Source: Thermogladius sp. (GTDB taxonomy: Archaea; Thermoproteota; Thermoprotei_A; Sulfolobales; Desulfurococcaceae). Taken from it: a stretch of DNA of 51,036 bases. The notes below the pieces were generated by a model. That model saw nothing but the letters and a program-made list of their open reading frames with translations. It searched no databases and was not told the origin of the DNA. The position numbers were made by a program, and so were the translations under genes. Positions 18,806 through 28,229 of the stretch are shown here, piece by piece (within the stretch, counting starts at the first letter, position 1; each line of letters begins with the position of its first letter). The stretch is taken from contig JAEMPJ010000020.1 of NCBI GenBank assembly GCA_022759365.1, positions 1 to 51,036 on the forward strand. The letters run 5' to 3'.

Positions 18806-19327
18806 TCAGAGTAATTGAATGTAGTTTTCCCTCGTATTAACCAGCTCCTCGATCTTCTCGATCTCTGCGAGAACCCTCTGGAACAAACCCCTTATATCAT
18901 CAATGGTTGAAACCTTCCCCGACTTCTCTTTAACCTCGTTCAAGAGAGCGGCCACAGACTCGCCGAGTGATAAGTCGAATTCGAGAAGCCTGCCCAGCTT
19001 CCCCTCATCTACTTTCACAACATTAAACAACGGCTTGTACCCGCTGGGTGAGTGAAGGATTTTTTCCGCTACAGAGTCCACTCTGTAAATAGCAGAGTCC
19101 ATCATGTTCAAGTCGCTTGGCGTGAGTTGGATTAAACCCGCTCTCGAATACAGCCCTCTCAAGAACCCCTCGATCTCCTTCAACATCAAATAGAGTCTTT
19201 GCCTAACGAGTTTATCCGTCTCGCGGATTAGCTCCTTTTCCTTATAACCCTTGTAACCTGGGAAAATAGCCATGAGCTTCTCGTATAAGGCTACCTCAGG
19301 CTTAATCTTGTCAGACATGTGTTCCAC
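18806..19327 (-). CDS. Hypothetical helical protein, first gene of the SPFH cluster
   Basis: 173 aa, predicted largely helical; 36 nt upstream of the SPFH gene, same strand. Confidence 0.55.
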   Translation of the reverse strand: MEHMSDKIKPEVALYEKLMAIFPGYKGYKEKELIRETDKLVRQRLYLMLKEIEGFLRGLYSRAGLIQLTPSDLNMMDSAIYRVDSVAEKILHSPSGYKPLFNVVKVDEGKLGRLLEFDLSLGESVAALLNEVKEKSGKVSTIDDIRGLFQRVLAEIEKIEELVNTRENYIQLL

Positions 19328-19437
19328 TAAGACAAATTATCCCCTACCCGATAATTAAGTTTTGCGAGCGTGCCGAACCTTATAGTGGTTGAGTGAGGTT
19401 TAATAAGTGGCTGAGCCTATAGGTTAAGCCGGAATCG

Positions 19438-19995
19438 ATGATGGAGCCCCGAAAACACAGGATAACGATAATGTCCACGTTTGTCGAGGTCGATGATAGG
19501 AGGCTGAATGCTACCCAGGTGTCGATTAGATCACGCGGGGATTTTACCATAGAAGTTAGCCCCGGCACATTCAAACTAACCGGGCTTATATCAGATGAGC
19601 CGAAGATCATAGATGAGGGGGATGTAGTTACAGTTATCTCGGAGGATATCCCTGTGAACACGAGAATGGAGAGAGAGGATTTTATTGTAGAGGAGAACGT
19701 CCTCTACGGTTACTCTAGGCCTGTAGTGCTCTCAATCAACGTTAATAAGGATGTAACCATTAAGTTAAACTACAAGTACACCTACAAATCTCCCGCCGCC
19801 AAGATTAAGATAGATAACAGTCTCGTGTACTTCAACGCCATAACCTCGCCGTTCTTCTCCGCCTGGCTCTACATCAACGAGGGGGCACTCTATATTGAGA
19901 GAGACCTAACTACTCTACTAATAACTACTTCCAGTAAGCCCGAGAGGGGGCAGGTCATATCTCAGCGAGAGGGTTTCCAACCCAGCTTAACTTGA
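19438..19995 (+). CDS. Conserved hypothetical protein, beta-rich (possibly DUF432-like; uncertain)
   Basis: 185 aa ORF divergent from the SPFH cluster; no recognisable catalytic motif. Confidence 0.5.
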   Translation: MMEPRKHRITIMSTFVEVDDRRLNATQVSIRSRGDFTIEVSPGTFKLTGLISDEPKIIDEGDVVTVISEDIPVNTRMEREDFIVEENVLYGYSRPVVLSINVNKDVTIKLNYKYTYKSPAAKIKIDNSLVYFNAITSPFFSAWLYINEGALYIERDLTTLLITTSSKPERGQVISQREGFQPSLT

Positions 19996-20782
19996 CGAAC
20001 TTAAACCCCTGCCTCTTGTGCCTAGTAGACCTGTGCATGGCTAGAACCCTGTTAACTACCTCGAGAGGTAGACCCGTCGCCTCCGAGGCCTCTTCCACGC
20101 TCATCCTCATATCGAATAACGCGTACAGTACTCTATCTACATCCTCATACTTTAACCCGAGCTCCTCCTCCGCAAGGTGCCGCTCCCATAGACCTGGGCT
20201 ACTAGGCTTGCTAACTATCTCCTCGGGTAGACCTAGAAACCTTGCTAGCCTCCTCAACTGCGTCTTGTATAAGGAGGCCTGAGGCAGGAAGTCGCTTGCG
20301 CCGTCACCGAACTTAGTGTAGTAGCCGATTAGAAGCTCGCTCCTATCGCTTGTCCCCACCACGGCGCCCCCCAGCTTGTTGGCATAGAGGTAGAGGATGC
20401 TCATCCTCACTCTCGCCCTTAGGTTTCCAACCGGTAGCTTATCTCTAAAGGATACCCCGGGGAGCTTGAGGTATGAGTCCACTATTGAGTCAATCGGGAT
20501 CACATAGTATTTCACCCCAAGGGATTCAGCTAAGTTCACGGCATGATGGGCGTCCAGGGGATTGTTCACCCTTGTATCAGGCATTACAAACGCTAGGATC
20601 TTCTCTCTTGGAATAGACCTTGAGAGTAGCGTTAAAGCGACAGAGGAGTCTAAACCGCCGCTCAAGCCGATAATAAGAGTTTTAGCCCCAGACTCTTCCA
20701 TGAAGCTTCTTAAGCCCTGCTTTATCTCTTCAACCGTCTGCTCCAGGGGGAAATTCAGCAAATCCTCTACACTAATCCTCAT
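19955..20782 (-). CDS. nadE: NAD+ synthase (NadE)
   Basis: LIIGLSGGLDSSVALTL P-loop, GTSDRSELLIGYYTKFGDGASDFLPQASLYKTQL. Confidence 0.97.
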   Translation of the reverse strand: MRISVEDLLNFPLEQTVEEIKQGLRSFMEESGAKTLIIGLSGGLDSSVALTLLSRSIPREKILAFVMPDTRVNNPLDAHHAVNLAESLGVKYYVIPIDSIVDSYLKLPGVSFRDKLPVGNLRARVRMSILYLYANKLGGAVVGTSDRSELLIGYYTKFGDGASDFLPQASLYKTQLRRLARFLGLPEEIVSKPSSPGLWERHLAEEELGLKYEDVDRVLYALFDMRMSVEEASEATGLPLEVVNRVLAMHRSTRHKRQGFKFVKLSWVGNPLAEI

Positions 20783-20824
20783 CTAAGCGCCTCCGATCCC
20801 AACATCTAAAAGAAGGGAGTTGTT

Positions 20825-21502
20825 CTAATAAACACGCTTCCTAAGACAACGGCTTGAATACTCCTCGGCCAGGCTTCTCTCGAACACCTCTCCCCTAGGC
20901 GTCTTCTCCCTGAACACCCTTGCTTCATAAGCCAGAACTTTCACGGAAGGATTCAACCAGCATGTAGGCTTCAACCCTGCTTTAATACATGTCTCGCTTA
21001 GGAATGTCTCTTCATCCCAGCAGTACTCGATGGGAACTTCGGGGAGTAGAGTGCCCTGGTACAACCTACCGTATTCCACGATTAACCCGTGTTTACCGAT
21101 CTCCACCATCCTCACCAGATCCTTTCGATCAGCAGCTTTCAGCTCCACTGGTTGGGAGAGAACTGATACTTCTACAATGATTTTATCCAACTCCCACTCC
21201 TCGACCGGGTGGAAGCGAGGATCGTTTACCGCTGCGCTGATGGCGCTCTCGATAAGGGATTCAATTAAACTGTAGACTGGTGAGAGGAACCCTATGCAAC
21301 CCCTTAGGCTAAACTTGCCCTCACCCTCCATTATCTCGAGAGTTGTAAAAGTCATGCCAGGCCTTCTAAACCTGTCAGGGATGCCCGCGGGGGGTTTAAT
21401 CCTCTTATTCGACTTAACGATGCTTTCAACCGCCTCGCGGGCGGTTCTAACTAAGAGGACTCCTTCTTCAAAGGTTAACTCGGATGGGTGTACTACGCTC
21501 AA
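20825..21502 (-). CDS. AMMECR1-domain protein
   Basis: [35 protein letters not shown], a conserved AMMECR1 motif. Confidence 0.95.
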   Translation of the reverse strand: MSVVHPSELTFEEGVLLVRTAREAVESIVKSNKRIKPPAGIPDRFRRPGMTFTTLEIMEGEGKFSLRGCIGFLSPVYSLIESLIESAISAAVNDPRFHPVEEWELDKIIVEVSVLSQPVELKAADRKDLVRMVEIGKHGLIVEYGRLYQGTLLPEVPIEYCWDEETFLSETCIKAGLKPTCWLNPSVKVLAYEARVFREKTPRGEVFERSLAEEYSSRCLRKRVY

Positions 21503-22023
21503 GCAGACACCCTCACTTTGAACGCTTTTGCAAGCTCCCTATATTTCTCACGGGCCTGCTTAAGCGTTTCCTCAATAGTCCTCCAGTGTGACCCAACCCA
21601 GTACACGTTCCCGCACTTAGAGCAGACCCAGAAGTCGTTGTACAAGCTGTAGACTCTTGCTGGAACCTTATCCTTCACTCTCTCCTTGCTTACCTTCATT
21701 AACTCGCCGTTGCACAGGGGGCACCTGGTTTTCTCGAAGTCGACTCTAAGCCTAATCCCGGTCAGCAATGCTATCAGGGCTAGAGACCTCGGGATATCGC
21801 CGGGGTCATCTATGTATATACTTCTCAAACCGCTCTTCAGGGCCCTGTTGTGTAAACCCCTATCCCTGGTCACCACTACACGTTCCTCTTCTTTGGCGAT
21901 CTTAATTATCTGCCAGTCCTCGATTTTTCTCTCATAGATAGTGTCGTAGCCCAGTATCCTAAGCCACCTAGCGAGACTACCCAGCATTGTGTCGACGATG
22001 AACTTGTTGTCCTCCTCCAACAC
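21499..22023 (-). CDS. Mut7-C RNase (PIN-like) domain protein with zinc ribbon
   Basis: [48 protein letters not shown]. Confidence 0.93.
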   Translation of the reverse strand: MLEEDNKFIVDTMLGSLARWLRILGYDTIYERKIEDWQIIKIAKEEERVVVTRDRGLHNRALKSGLRSIYIDDPGDIPRSLALIALLTGIRLRVDFEKTRCPLCNGELMKVSKERVKDKVPARVYSLYNDFWVCSKCGNVYWVGSHWRTIEETLKQAREKYRELAKAFKVRVSA

Positions 22024-22077
22024 GCACCACTATTCCTATGATCGCTTTACACTCATGTAGATGCCTGCTATTAAAGC

Positions 22078-23025
22078 CTACTTAGGCATTGTGATAGCGT
22101 ACAGTATGTCCCGCTCTGTTACAATCCCCTGGAGAACCCCGCTCTCATCTACTATGAGTACACTGCCTACATTATTAGCCTCCATCAGCCTTACAAGCTC
22201 GCTAACATCCGTGTCGGGGTGTGCTGTGACAGCGTTCTCACGCATGACATCCCTCACGCTAATAGAGTTGGCCTCCCGGATATCACCGGTCGTGCACTTC
22301 TTGAAGACCTCGTGGGAGCCGTAGTATCTTACTACATCGACCACTGTTAGGATACCTACCACAGCCTCGTCTTCGACTACCGGTAGACGCCTGAAACCTG
22401 TGGCAACCATCTTTTCCATAGCTTCCTTCAAAGTGCTCCCGGAGCTTATTGTTATCACAGGCCTCGACATTATCTTAGAGGCTTCTACACCGAACTCGTA
22501 GAGTCCAGACAAAACTTTTACGAGGTCGTGCTCCGTAATAACGCCTACAACCCCTCCCTCATCATCTATTACTGGGAGGAAGCCCACGTTGTGGACGACC
22601 ATTTTATATAACGCGTCGTACACCTTCTCCCTGGCCCCCGCTGTCACAACGTTCTTCTCGTATATTGATTCAACCGCCTCATTGCCTAGAGCCGAATATA
22701 TATTATACCCGTGTTTCCGCTCGACGATCCTATAGAATGGGCCTCCTCCGAGGTAGTTCACCACATGGGTAGCCAAAAGTATTCCATCAAGCTTATCTTT
22801 CTGCGAGACTATTAGACCCCTGTAACCCTTCGCCATCTCCTCGACAGCTTTCATGATCGGCGCTGTTAAAGGTATTCTCACAGCTGGTTTACTAGCTATA
22901 ACCTCAAGCTCTCCTTCAACTCTATATATCTTATCCGAGAAGTTGGGTGAACCATCGCTTCTAAGCCAACGGTAGTGATCCTGCCCTCTCCTGGGCTTTA
23001 AAACCCTTGATGCTATATGCTTCAC
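22078..23025 (-). CDS. Four-CBS-domain protein
   Basis: Repeated CBS motifs: GVVGVITEHDLVKVL, VVGILTVVDVVRYYG, GVLQGIVTERDILYAI. Confidence 0.95.
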   Translation of the reverse strand: MKHIASRVLKPRRGQDHYRWLRSDGSPNFSDKIYRVEGELEVIASKPAVRIPLTAPIMKAVEEMAKGYRGLIVSQKDKLDGILLATHVVNYLGGGPFYRIVERKHGYNIYSALGNEAVESIYEKNVVTAGAREKVYDALYKMVVHNVGFLPVIDDEGGVVGVITEHDLVKVLSGLYEFGVEASKIMSRPVITISSGSTLKEAMEKMVATGFRRLPVVEDEAVVGILTVVDVVRYYGSHEVFKKCTTGDIREANSISVRDVMRENAVTAHPDTDVSELVRLMEANNVGSVLIVDESGVLQGIVTERDILYAITMPK

Positions 23026-23057
23026 CTAATATTATATCGCGTTTAAGGCAAATAACC

Positions 23058-23318
23058 CTAAACACCGACTTTCTCAGGAGCGACCTGGCCGTAGTTCACG
23101 CTTACAAATACTATATGGCTCCCCCTAATGAGTGCTCTACCGTACCTTGCGACTGGTTTCCCGTCGGAGGATGTCTCTTCACAGTCGCTTAGGACAACAT
23201 TCATTGTGGGGTCAACCATCTCCAGGTTACCAATATACTCGTTCCCGTCCTTAACCCGGACGAGGACTATCTGGTTTATGGCTGTCCTCAATACTTTCAG
23301 GGGCGAAGGGTTTTTCAT
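23058..23318 (-). CDS. LSm/Sm-like RNA-binding protein
   Basis: LKVLRTAINQIVLVRVKDGNEYIGNLEMVDPTMNVVLSD..GRALIRGSHIVFV Sm1/Sm2 motifs; ATG at 23318 preferred over the longer ORF start. Confidence 0.93.
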   Translation of the reverse strand: MKNPSPLKVLRTAINQIVLVRVKDGNEYIGNLEMVDPTMNVVLSDCEETSSDGKPVARYGRALIRGSHIVFVSVNYGQVAPEKVGV

Positions 23319-23396
23319 ACTCCTGGACTGGCTGCTCAAGCAACCACCTCGTCTACCGGGTATCACACACATAATTCTCTGTTGTGACGTTTTAAA

Positions 23397-23942
23397 CTAT
23401 TTGCCTCCCCGGGTATATACAAAGAACCGGTCGACTCTAAAGCCTATCTCCTGGAACGAGGGGTCAATGCTCGCCGGCGTTGGAGAGGTGGATTTATGGT
23501 GTTGTGAGACAACAACGACGTGGGCAACCCTCTTCAGCTCTGAGAGGGATTTCCGCTTATCCTCGAGGTTGTCCCACACGGTTATCGAGTAGGCTACGTC
23601 GAAGTACTCGTCGACTACAGGGGTCTCCTCGATGAACGCGACTATAGGTATGAATCTCGGATCCCTCACCTTGGATAAGGCCTCTTTAATCATGCCCTCG
23701 CTTGCATCCAAGCAAACGTACACCATGAAGTCCACGGCTCCTTTACCAGTCATGTACTCGAACAGCAATGCTGTGCCGCAACCAGCGTCTAGAACTCTCT
23801 TGAACCCACCTAGTAGATTCTTCTCTTGGAGGAAAGCGTATTTGAGGAACTGTTCGTCCCTGTAAAGCTGGTCGTAGCTCCCGGCTGTCGCATTGTAAAA
23901 TTCAACGACCGACGTATTTAAACAATCCTCCAACTCTACCAC
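23397..23942 (-). CDS. Class I SAM-dependent methyltransferase
   Basis: YNATAGSYDQLYRDEQ..VLDAGCGTALLFEYM..LDASEGMIKEA. Confidence 0.9.
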   Translation of the reverse strand: MVELEDCLNTSVVEFYNATAGSYDQLYRDEQFLKYAFLQEKNLLGGFKRVLDAGCGTALLFEYMTGKGAVDFMVYVCLDASEGMIKEALSKVRDPRFIPIVAFIEETPVVDEYFDVAYSITVWDNLEDKRKSLSELKRVAHVVVVSQHHKSTSPTPASIDPSFQEIGFRVDRFFVYTRGGK

Positions 23943-24684
23943 GCTTCTTCAAGTACTCTAAAACCCTCTTAGGGTCAATATACCTCCACTCCAACCCCAG
24001 TCTCCTAAGCGAGTCGAGTGCCGCCGGGGTAAAAGAGGGCGCTACTAGAACACCCCTTGGCTTACACCCCTTCTCCTTCTCAACCGACACCACGTACTTG
24101 TACAACTGGTAGACAGCATCTCTCGTAGCTGTACCCCGCTTAACCTCGACAACCATGTACCTTCCCGCTGAATCCTTTGCGAGGATATCTATAACGCCCG
24201 CGCTAGTCCTCACCTCCCTGGCCAGCGCCTCCACGCCCTCCCCTAGTACGCCGGGGTTCTCGAAGATGTAGTCTCTCAACTCGCCTTCATCAAAGTACAT
24301 TATGAAGTCACCCCTGTCGACCAATTTTTGCCTAATGAAAACCTCTACTCTGCTGAAAGTTATCTTCAACGCTTCTCTCGGCTTATCTCTCACAGCTATA
24401 ATGGACAGCCTCCCATCGGGTTCGATCCAGGATTCTATTGAGTCCGTGTCCGGCTGGTAGTTGACTGGCTGGAACCCGTAGGGCCTGTGGACTATGACCG
24501 ACCCATCGGTTTTCACCAAAACGATCCTCTCCCCGCTGGCCAGCCTTGAGTAGCCCCTTCCCTCGTATTCTACCTCGCACTCCCCGACTATGATGAGAGT
24601 GTCCTTTTGCCGGGGCCAGTTTTGTACCTCCTTCAGCACGTCCTCTAGGTTAGGCCTGTATAGGGCCTTTATCAATCCCCGCAA
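23902..24684 (-). CDS. nucS: Endonuclease NucS/EndoMS
   Basis: EVEYEGRGYSRLASGERIVLVKTDGSVIVHRPYGFQPVNYQP; nuclease core GVIDILAKDSAGRYMVVEVKRGTATRDAVYQLYKYV. Confidence 0.96.
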   Translation of the reverse strand: MRGLIKALYRPNLEDVLKEVQNWPRQKDTLIIVGECEVEYEGRGYSRLASGERIVLVKTDGSVIVHRPYGFQPVNYQPDTDSIESWIEPDGRLSIIAVRDKPREALKITFSRVEVFIRQKLVDRGDFIMYFDEGELRDYIFENPGVLGEGVEALAREVRTSAGVIDILAKDSAGRYMVVEVKRGTATRDAVYQLYKYVVSVEKEKGCKPRGVLVAPSFTPAALDSLRRLGLEWRYIDPKRVLEYLKKRGRVGGLFKYVGR

Positions 24685-24716
24685 CCATTAGAGTAGAGTA
24701 GTGTTTTGGTTTAAAA

Positions 24717-25616
24717 GTGGTTGAGATGAGGGTGGAGCTCTTAGGGTTTGACAGCATGGGTACTAGGGGTATGGCTGTTTTCCTCGAAGTAAACGGCACC
24801 ACGATTTTCATAGACCCCGGGGCGAATCTAGCACCCCGGAGATATGGCCTCCCACCCCATAGACTGGAGTTAGAGGCGTTGGATAGAACCCTAGGGAGGA
24901 TCCACGAGCTAATGGGGGAGGCGGAGCATGTTGTTATAAGCCACTATCACAGAGACCACTTCCTGTACAGGAGGGGTGAAGAAGACTACTACAACGGTAA
25001 AAACGTCTATGCTAAGGACTACACTAGAGACATAAATTTCAGCCAGAGGTCGAGGGCTTACAACCTCTTTGTAACGAGGGGTGTCTCGAAGATGGTTAGA
25101 AAACTCGAGTTCGCCGATAATCGTTCCTTCAAAATAGACGAGGATCTCTCGATAGAGTTCTCGCCCCCTATGCCGCATGGGCCTGAGGGCACGCGCCTAG
25201 GCTTCATCCTCTATACCGTTGTTAAAACAAGTGAATTAACCCTTGTCCACGCCAGCGATGCCCAAGGCCCTATTTCAAGGAGGGGCGTGGATTTCATCAA
25301 GAACGTTAGGCCCAGCATACTCATAATCAGCGGGCCGCCGACCTACCTCTCTCAAAGCAAAGTGGAAGAGAACACCATCGAGGAGGGGATTAGAAACCTC
25401 GCCGAGATAGCAAAGTCGATGCCCGACAACTCTACTATCATAGTAGACCACCACCTGCTCAGGGATCTCAACTACAAACAGGTTCTCAGGGTGGTTGAAG
25501 AGGCCGCATCTTCTTCGGGTAGACGGGTTAGAGTGGTGACCGCAGCCGAGTACATGAACCAGCCCGTGAACCAGTTGGAGGCTAGGAGGAGGGAGCTTTG
25601 GGGAAGCCGGTTATAG
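24717..25616 (+). CDS. Metallo-beta-lactamase-fold protein (UPF0282-like)
   Basis: LLGFDSMGTRGMAVFLEVNGTTIFIDPGANLAPRRYGLPPH..VISHYHRDHF..HASDAQGPISRRGVDF..DHHLLRDLNY. Confidence 0.88.
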   Translation: MVEMRVELLGFDSMGTRGMAVFLEVNGTTIFIDPGANLAPRRYGLPPHRLELEALDRTLGRIHELMGEAEHVVISHYHRDHFLYRRGEEDYYNGKNVYAKDYTRDINFSQRSRAYNLFVTRGVSKMVRKLEFADNRSFKIDEDLSIEFSPPMPHGPEGTRLGFILYTVVKTSELTLVHASDAQGPISRRGVDFIKNVRPSILIISGPPTYLSQSKVEENTIEEGIRNLAEIAKSMPDNSTIIVDHHLLRDLNYKQVLRVVEEAASSSGRRVRVVTAAEYMNQPVNQLEARRRELWGSRL

Positions 25617-26233
25617 TGATCGAGCATTTAGAAGAGGGTCTTAGCCCCTGGCTCGTATTAGAGTACAGGCATGCCAGCATGCTAGCCGGGAGGGACAACC
25701 TGGTTTTCACCAATGTGCCTGCAAAGTACAATAATATCCTCGCGAGGTATGGTAGAGTATTCAACGAGAGCATTGTAGACTTGGTTAAGAAGAAGGTTAT
25801 CCCACCAGGAGACGTGGTCATACTTGATCCAAAGGCTTCTAGGAGGCTTGAATACAGCGATTTCGAGAGAGCAAGGTACTTTGTTATCGGGGGTATCCTC
25901 GGAGACCACCCTCCCCGCGGTAGAACCTTCGAGTATCTGACTTCAAGACTCCCCGAGTGCGAGTCGAGGAGCATAGGGGATAAGCAGTTCAGTATAGACG
26001 GAGCCGCCTACTACGTGCTCTACCTCTATAGTAACGGAGATGATAAAGGCCTCAACTTCATAGATGGCGTTGACATAGAGATTGAGGGGGGCTCCGTACA
26101 CCTCCCGTACAGGTATCCTGCCGTTGAGGGCAGGCCTCTCCTGGCCCCGGGCTTAGAATACTACATAAAGTATAGGAGGCTTCCACCCGAGGTAGTTGAG
26201 GAGGTGTATGGTGGGAGGCTTCGAGAAAAATAG
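25598..26233 (+). CDS. SFM1/DUF431-like SPOUT methyltransferase
   Basis: VIVIEHLEEGLSPWLVLEYRHAS..VILDPKASRRL..YFVIGGILGDHPPRGRTFEYLTSRLPECESRSIGDKQFSIDGA. Confidence 0.8.
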   Translation: MGKPVIVIEHLEEGLSPWLVLEYRHASMLAGRDNLVFTNVPAKYNNILARYGRVFNESIVDLVKKKVIPPGDVVILDPKASRRLEYSDFERARYFVIGGILGDHPPRGRTFEYLTSRLPECESRSIGDKQFSIDGAAYYVLYLYSNGDDKGLNFIDGVDIEIEGGSVHLPYRYPAVEGRPLLAPGLEYYIKYRRLPPEVVEEVYGGRLREK

Positions 26234-26234
26234 C

Positions 26235-28172
26235 ATGGATGTGATCGACGTACACGTTGCTTCAAGCCGGTACGCAGAGAGGCTTCGGGGCTGCTTCCTA
26301 GACAACTTCTACAAAGCCAGCTTCTACTGGCTCATGCGGGTGAGGTGTAGAGATGGGGTTTTAAGTGTGAAGATGGAGCCGGGGGTGAGATTCCATGTAT
26401 CTACTGTCGAGCCCGTGAAGAAGAAGGTAGACCCCTTCACGATATTCGTTAGAAGGAGGTTGGGGAATGCACGGATAAGAGATGTGAGACAGCTGGGCTG
26501 GGAGAGGCTTCTGAGGGTAGATCTTGAACGCGGCGGGGAAGTTTACGGTGTTGTAGTTGAGCTACTTCCAAGAGGGGTTGCCTTGGTTGTCGACGACGAG
26601 GAAAAAGTTTTGTTCACCACAAGGTATTTAGAGTTAAAGGACCGCGTTGTTAAAACCGGGGTCAAGTACCAGCCTCCCCCTCCTAAAGGGCTAAGCCCTA
26701 AAGCAGAAAACCTTGTTGATGTACTGGCAGCCTACGACACCCTGGTGAAAGCCGTTGTGAAAGGGTGGGGCTTGCCAGGCTACATCGCCGAGGAGGTTAT
26801 CTACAGAGCGGGTTTATTCGAGGAGAAGAGCGCTGAGCCAGCGAAGATAGCAAGGGCAGACTTGTCTAGACTAGCTGAAGAATATGGCCGCCTAGTGGAG
26901 GAGGCAGGGTCTGGGAGGGGGTACCTGGTCTACTACACTGAAGGGTCTGAGCCAGCGTTGTTCACGTCTTTTAGACCTAGGGTCATAGCCGAGGAGTACG
27001 GCTGGAGTGTTAGAGAGCTGGATTTTGACACAGCCGTCGACACGTTCTTCAGCTTCTATGAGAAGAACATTGCGAGAAAGATGGTCGAGAGGAAGCTGGC
27101 TGAGAAGAAGGGGGAGGTTGAAGCCGCTATCAAGGGTATTCTTGAACGAGTTCGATCATTCCAGGCTGAACTCGAGGAGTACAAGAAGGCTTTGAACGCG
27201 ATATACGAGAACTACGAGTTCGTGGAGCAAGCCCTCTTATGCTCTCAAGAGGCTCGGAGGACGCAGGGCTGGGATTCTATACCAAAGCTATGCAGTGGGG
27301 TGAAAGCCTACCAGCCCGCGAAGGGTTTAATCCAGTTGAGGGTAGGGGGCGTTGAGTTCTGGCTGGATATCAGGCTGGATTTGAAAGGGAATATCATCGA
27401 GTTGAGGAAGAAGATAAGCGAGCTCGAGAAGAAGATCGAGAGCGCTTTAGAGAAGAAGAAATCTCTTGAGGAAGAGTTGGGGAAGATTGAGGAGTCGGCT
27501 GTAGAGGAGTCGAGGATTGTCATCAGGCCTCGTGAATGGTATGAGAGGTATCACTGGTTGATAACTACCAGCGGGCTCCTCGCCATCGGGGGGAGGGATG
27601 CCAGCCAGAATGAGGTTATCTACAGGAAGTACTTGGAGGACTCGGATATCTTCCTTCATGCGGATATACACGGCGCACCAGTCGTTGTCTTGAAGACTCA
27701 TGGGAGAGAGGCCTCTGAGAGAGATATACTCGAGGCAGCCTACCTAACAGCATGCTATTCTAAAGCCTGGAAAGCCGGCTTCGCCTCCATCGATGTTTTC
27801 TGGGCTAGAGGCGACCAAGTCTCGAAAGCCCCGCCGAGCGGGGAGTACTTGGCTAAGGGTTCTTTCATGGTGTACGGGAGGAGGAACTATGTCACCATCC
27901 CGCTCGAGCTCTCCCTCGGCTTGGAGAAGGTGGAGAGTAGTGTCTACGGCGTCTACTACAGGGTGATCGTTGGCCCGGAAGAGCTTGTTAGGGAGAGGTC
28001 TGTGGGATACGTTGTTTTGAAGCCAGGGGATAAACCTGTAGAGAACGTTGCGTCTGAAATCTACAATAAACTTGTGAAGACCAGGGCCCGCGAGTTCATA
28101 ACACTCGACGAGATAGCCAGCCGGATACCAGGCCCATCAACGATTGTTAAAATAGTTGAAAAAGAGGGTTAA
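26235..28172 (+). CDS. NFACT-family protein (archaeal Rqc2/RqcH homologue)
   Basis: NFACT-N plus central coiled coil; NFACT-R region REWYERYHWLITTSGLLAIGGRDASQNEVIYRKYLEDSDIFLHADIHGAPVVVLK. Confidence 0.93.
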   Translation: MDVIDVHVASSRYAERLRGCFLDNFYKASFYWLMRVRCRDGVLSVKMEPGVRFHVSTVEPVKKKVDPFTIFVRRRLGNARIRDVRQLGWERLLRVDLERGGEVYGVVVELLPRGVALVVDDEEKVLFTTRYLELKDRVVKTGVKYQPPPPKGLSPKAENLVDVLAAYDTLVKAVVKGWGLPGYIAEEVIYRAGLFEEKSAEPAKIARADLSRLAEEYGRLVEEAGSGRGYLVYYTEGSEPALFTSFRPRVIAEEYGWSVRELDFDTAVDTFFSFYEKNIARKMVERKLAEKKGEVEAAIKGILERVRSFQAELEEYKKALNAIYENYEFVEQALLCSQEARRTQGWDSIPKLCSGVKAYQPAKGLIQLRVGGVEFWLDIRLDLKGNIIELRKKISELEKKIESALEKKKSLEEELGKIEESAVEESRIVIRPREWYERYHWLITTSGLLAIGGRDASQNEVIYRKYLEDSDIFLHADIHGAPVVVLKTHGREASERDILEAAYLTACYSKAWKAGFASIDVFWARGDQVSKAPPSGEYLAKGSFMVYGRRNYVTIPLELSLGLEKVESSVYGVYYRVIVGPEELVRERSVGYVVLKPGDKPVENVASEIYNKLVKTRAREFITLDEIASRIPGPSTIVKIVEKEG

Positions 28173-28229
28173 ATATAAAATGTCAATGTATACTTAAGGG
28201 TTATCAACCTGGGCTCACGGTGAGTTGAA

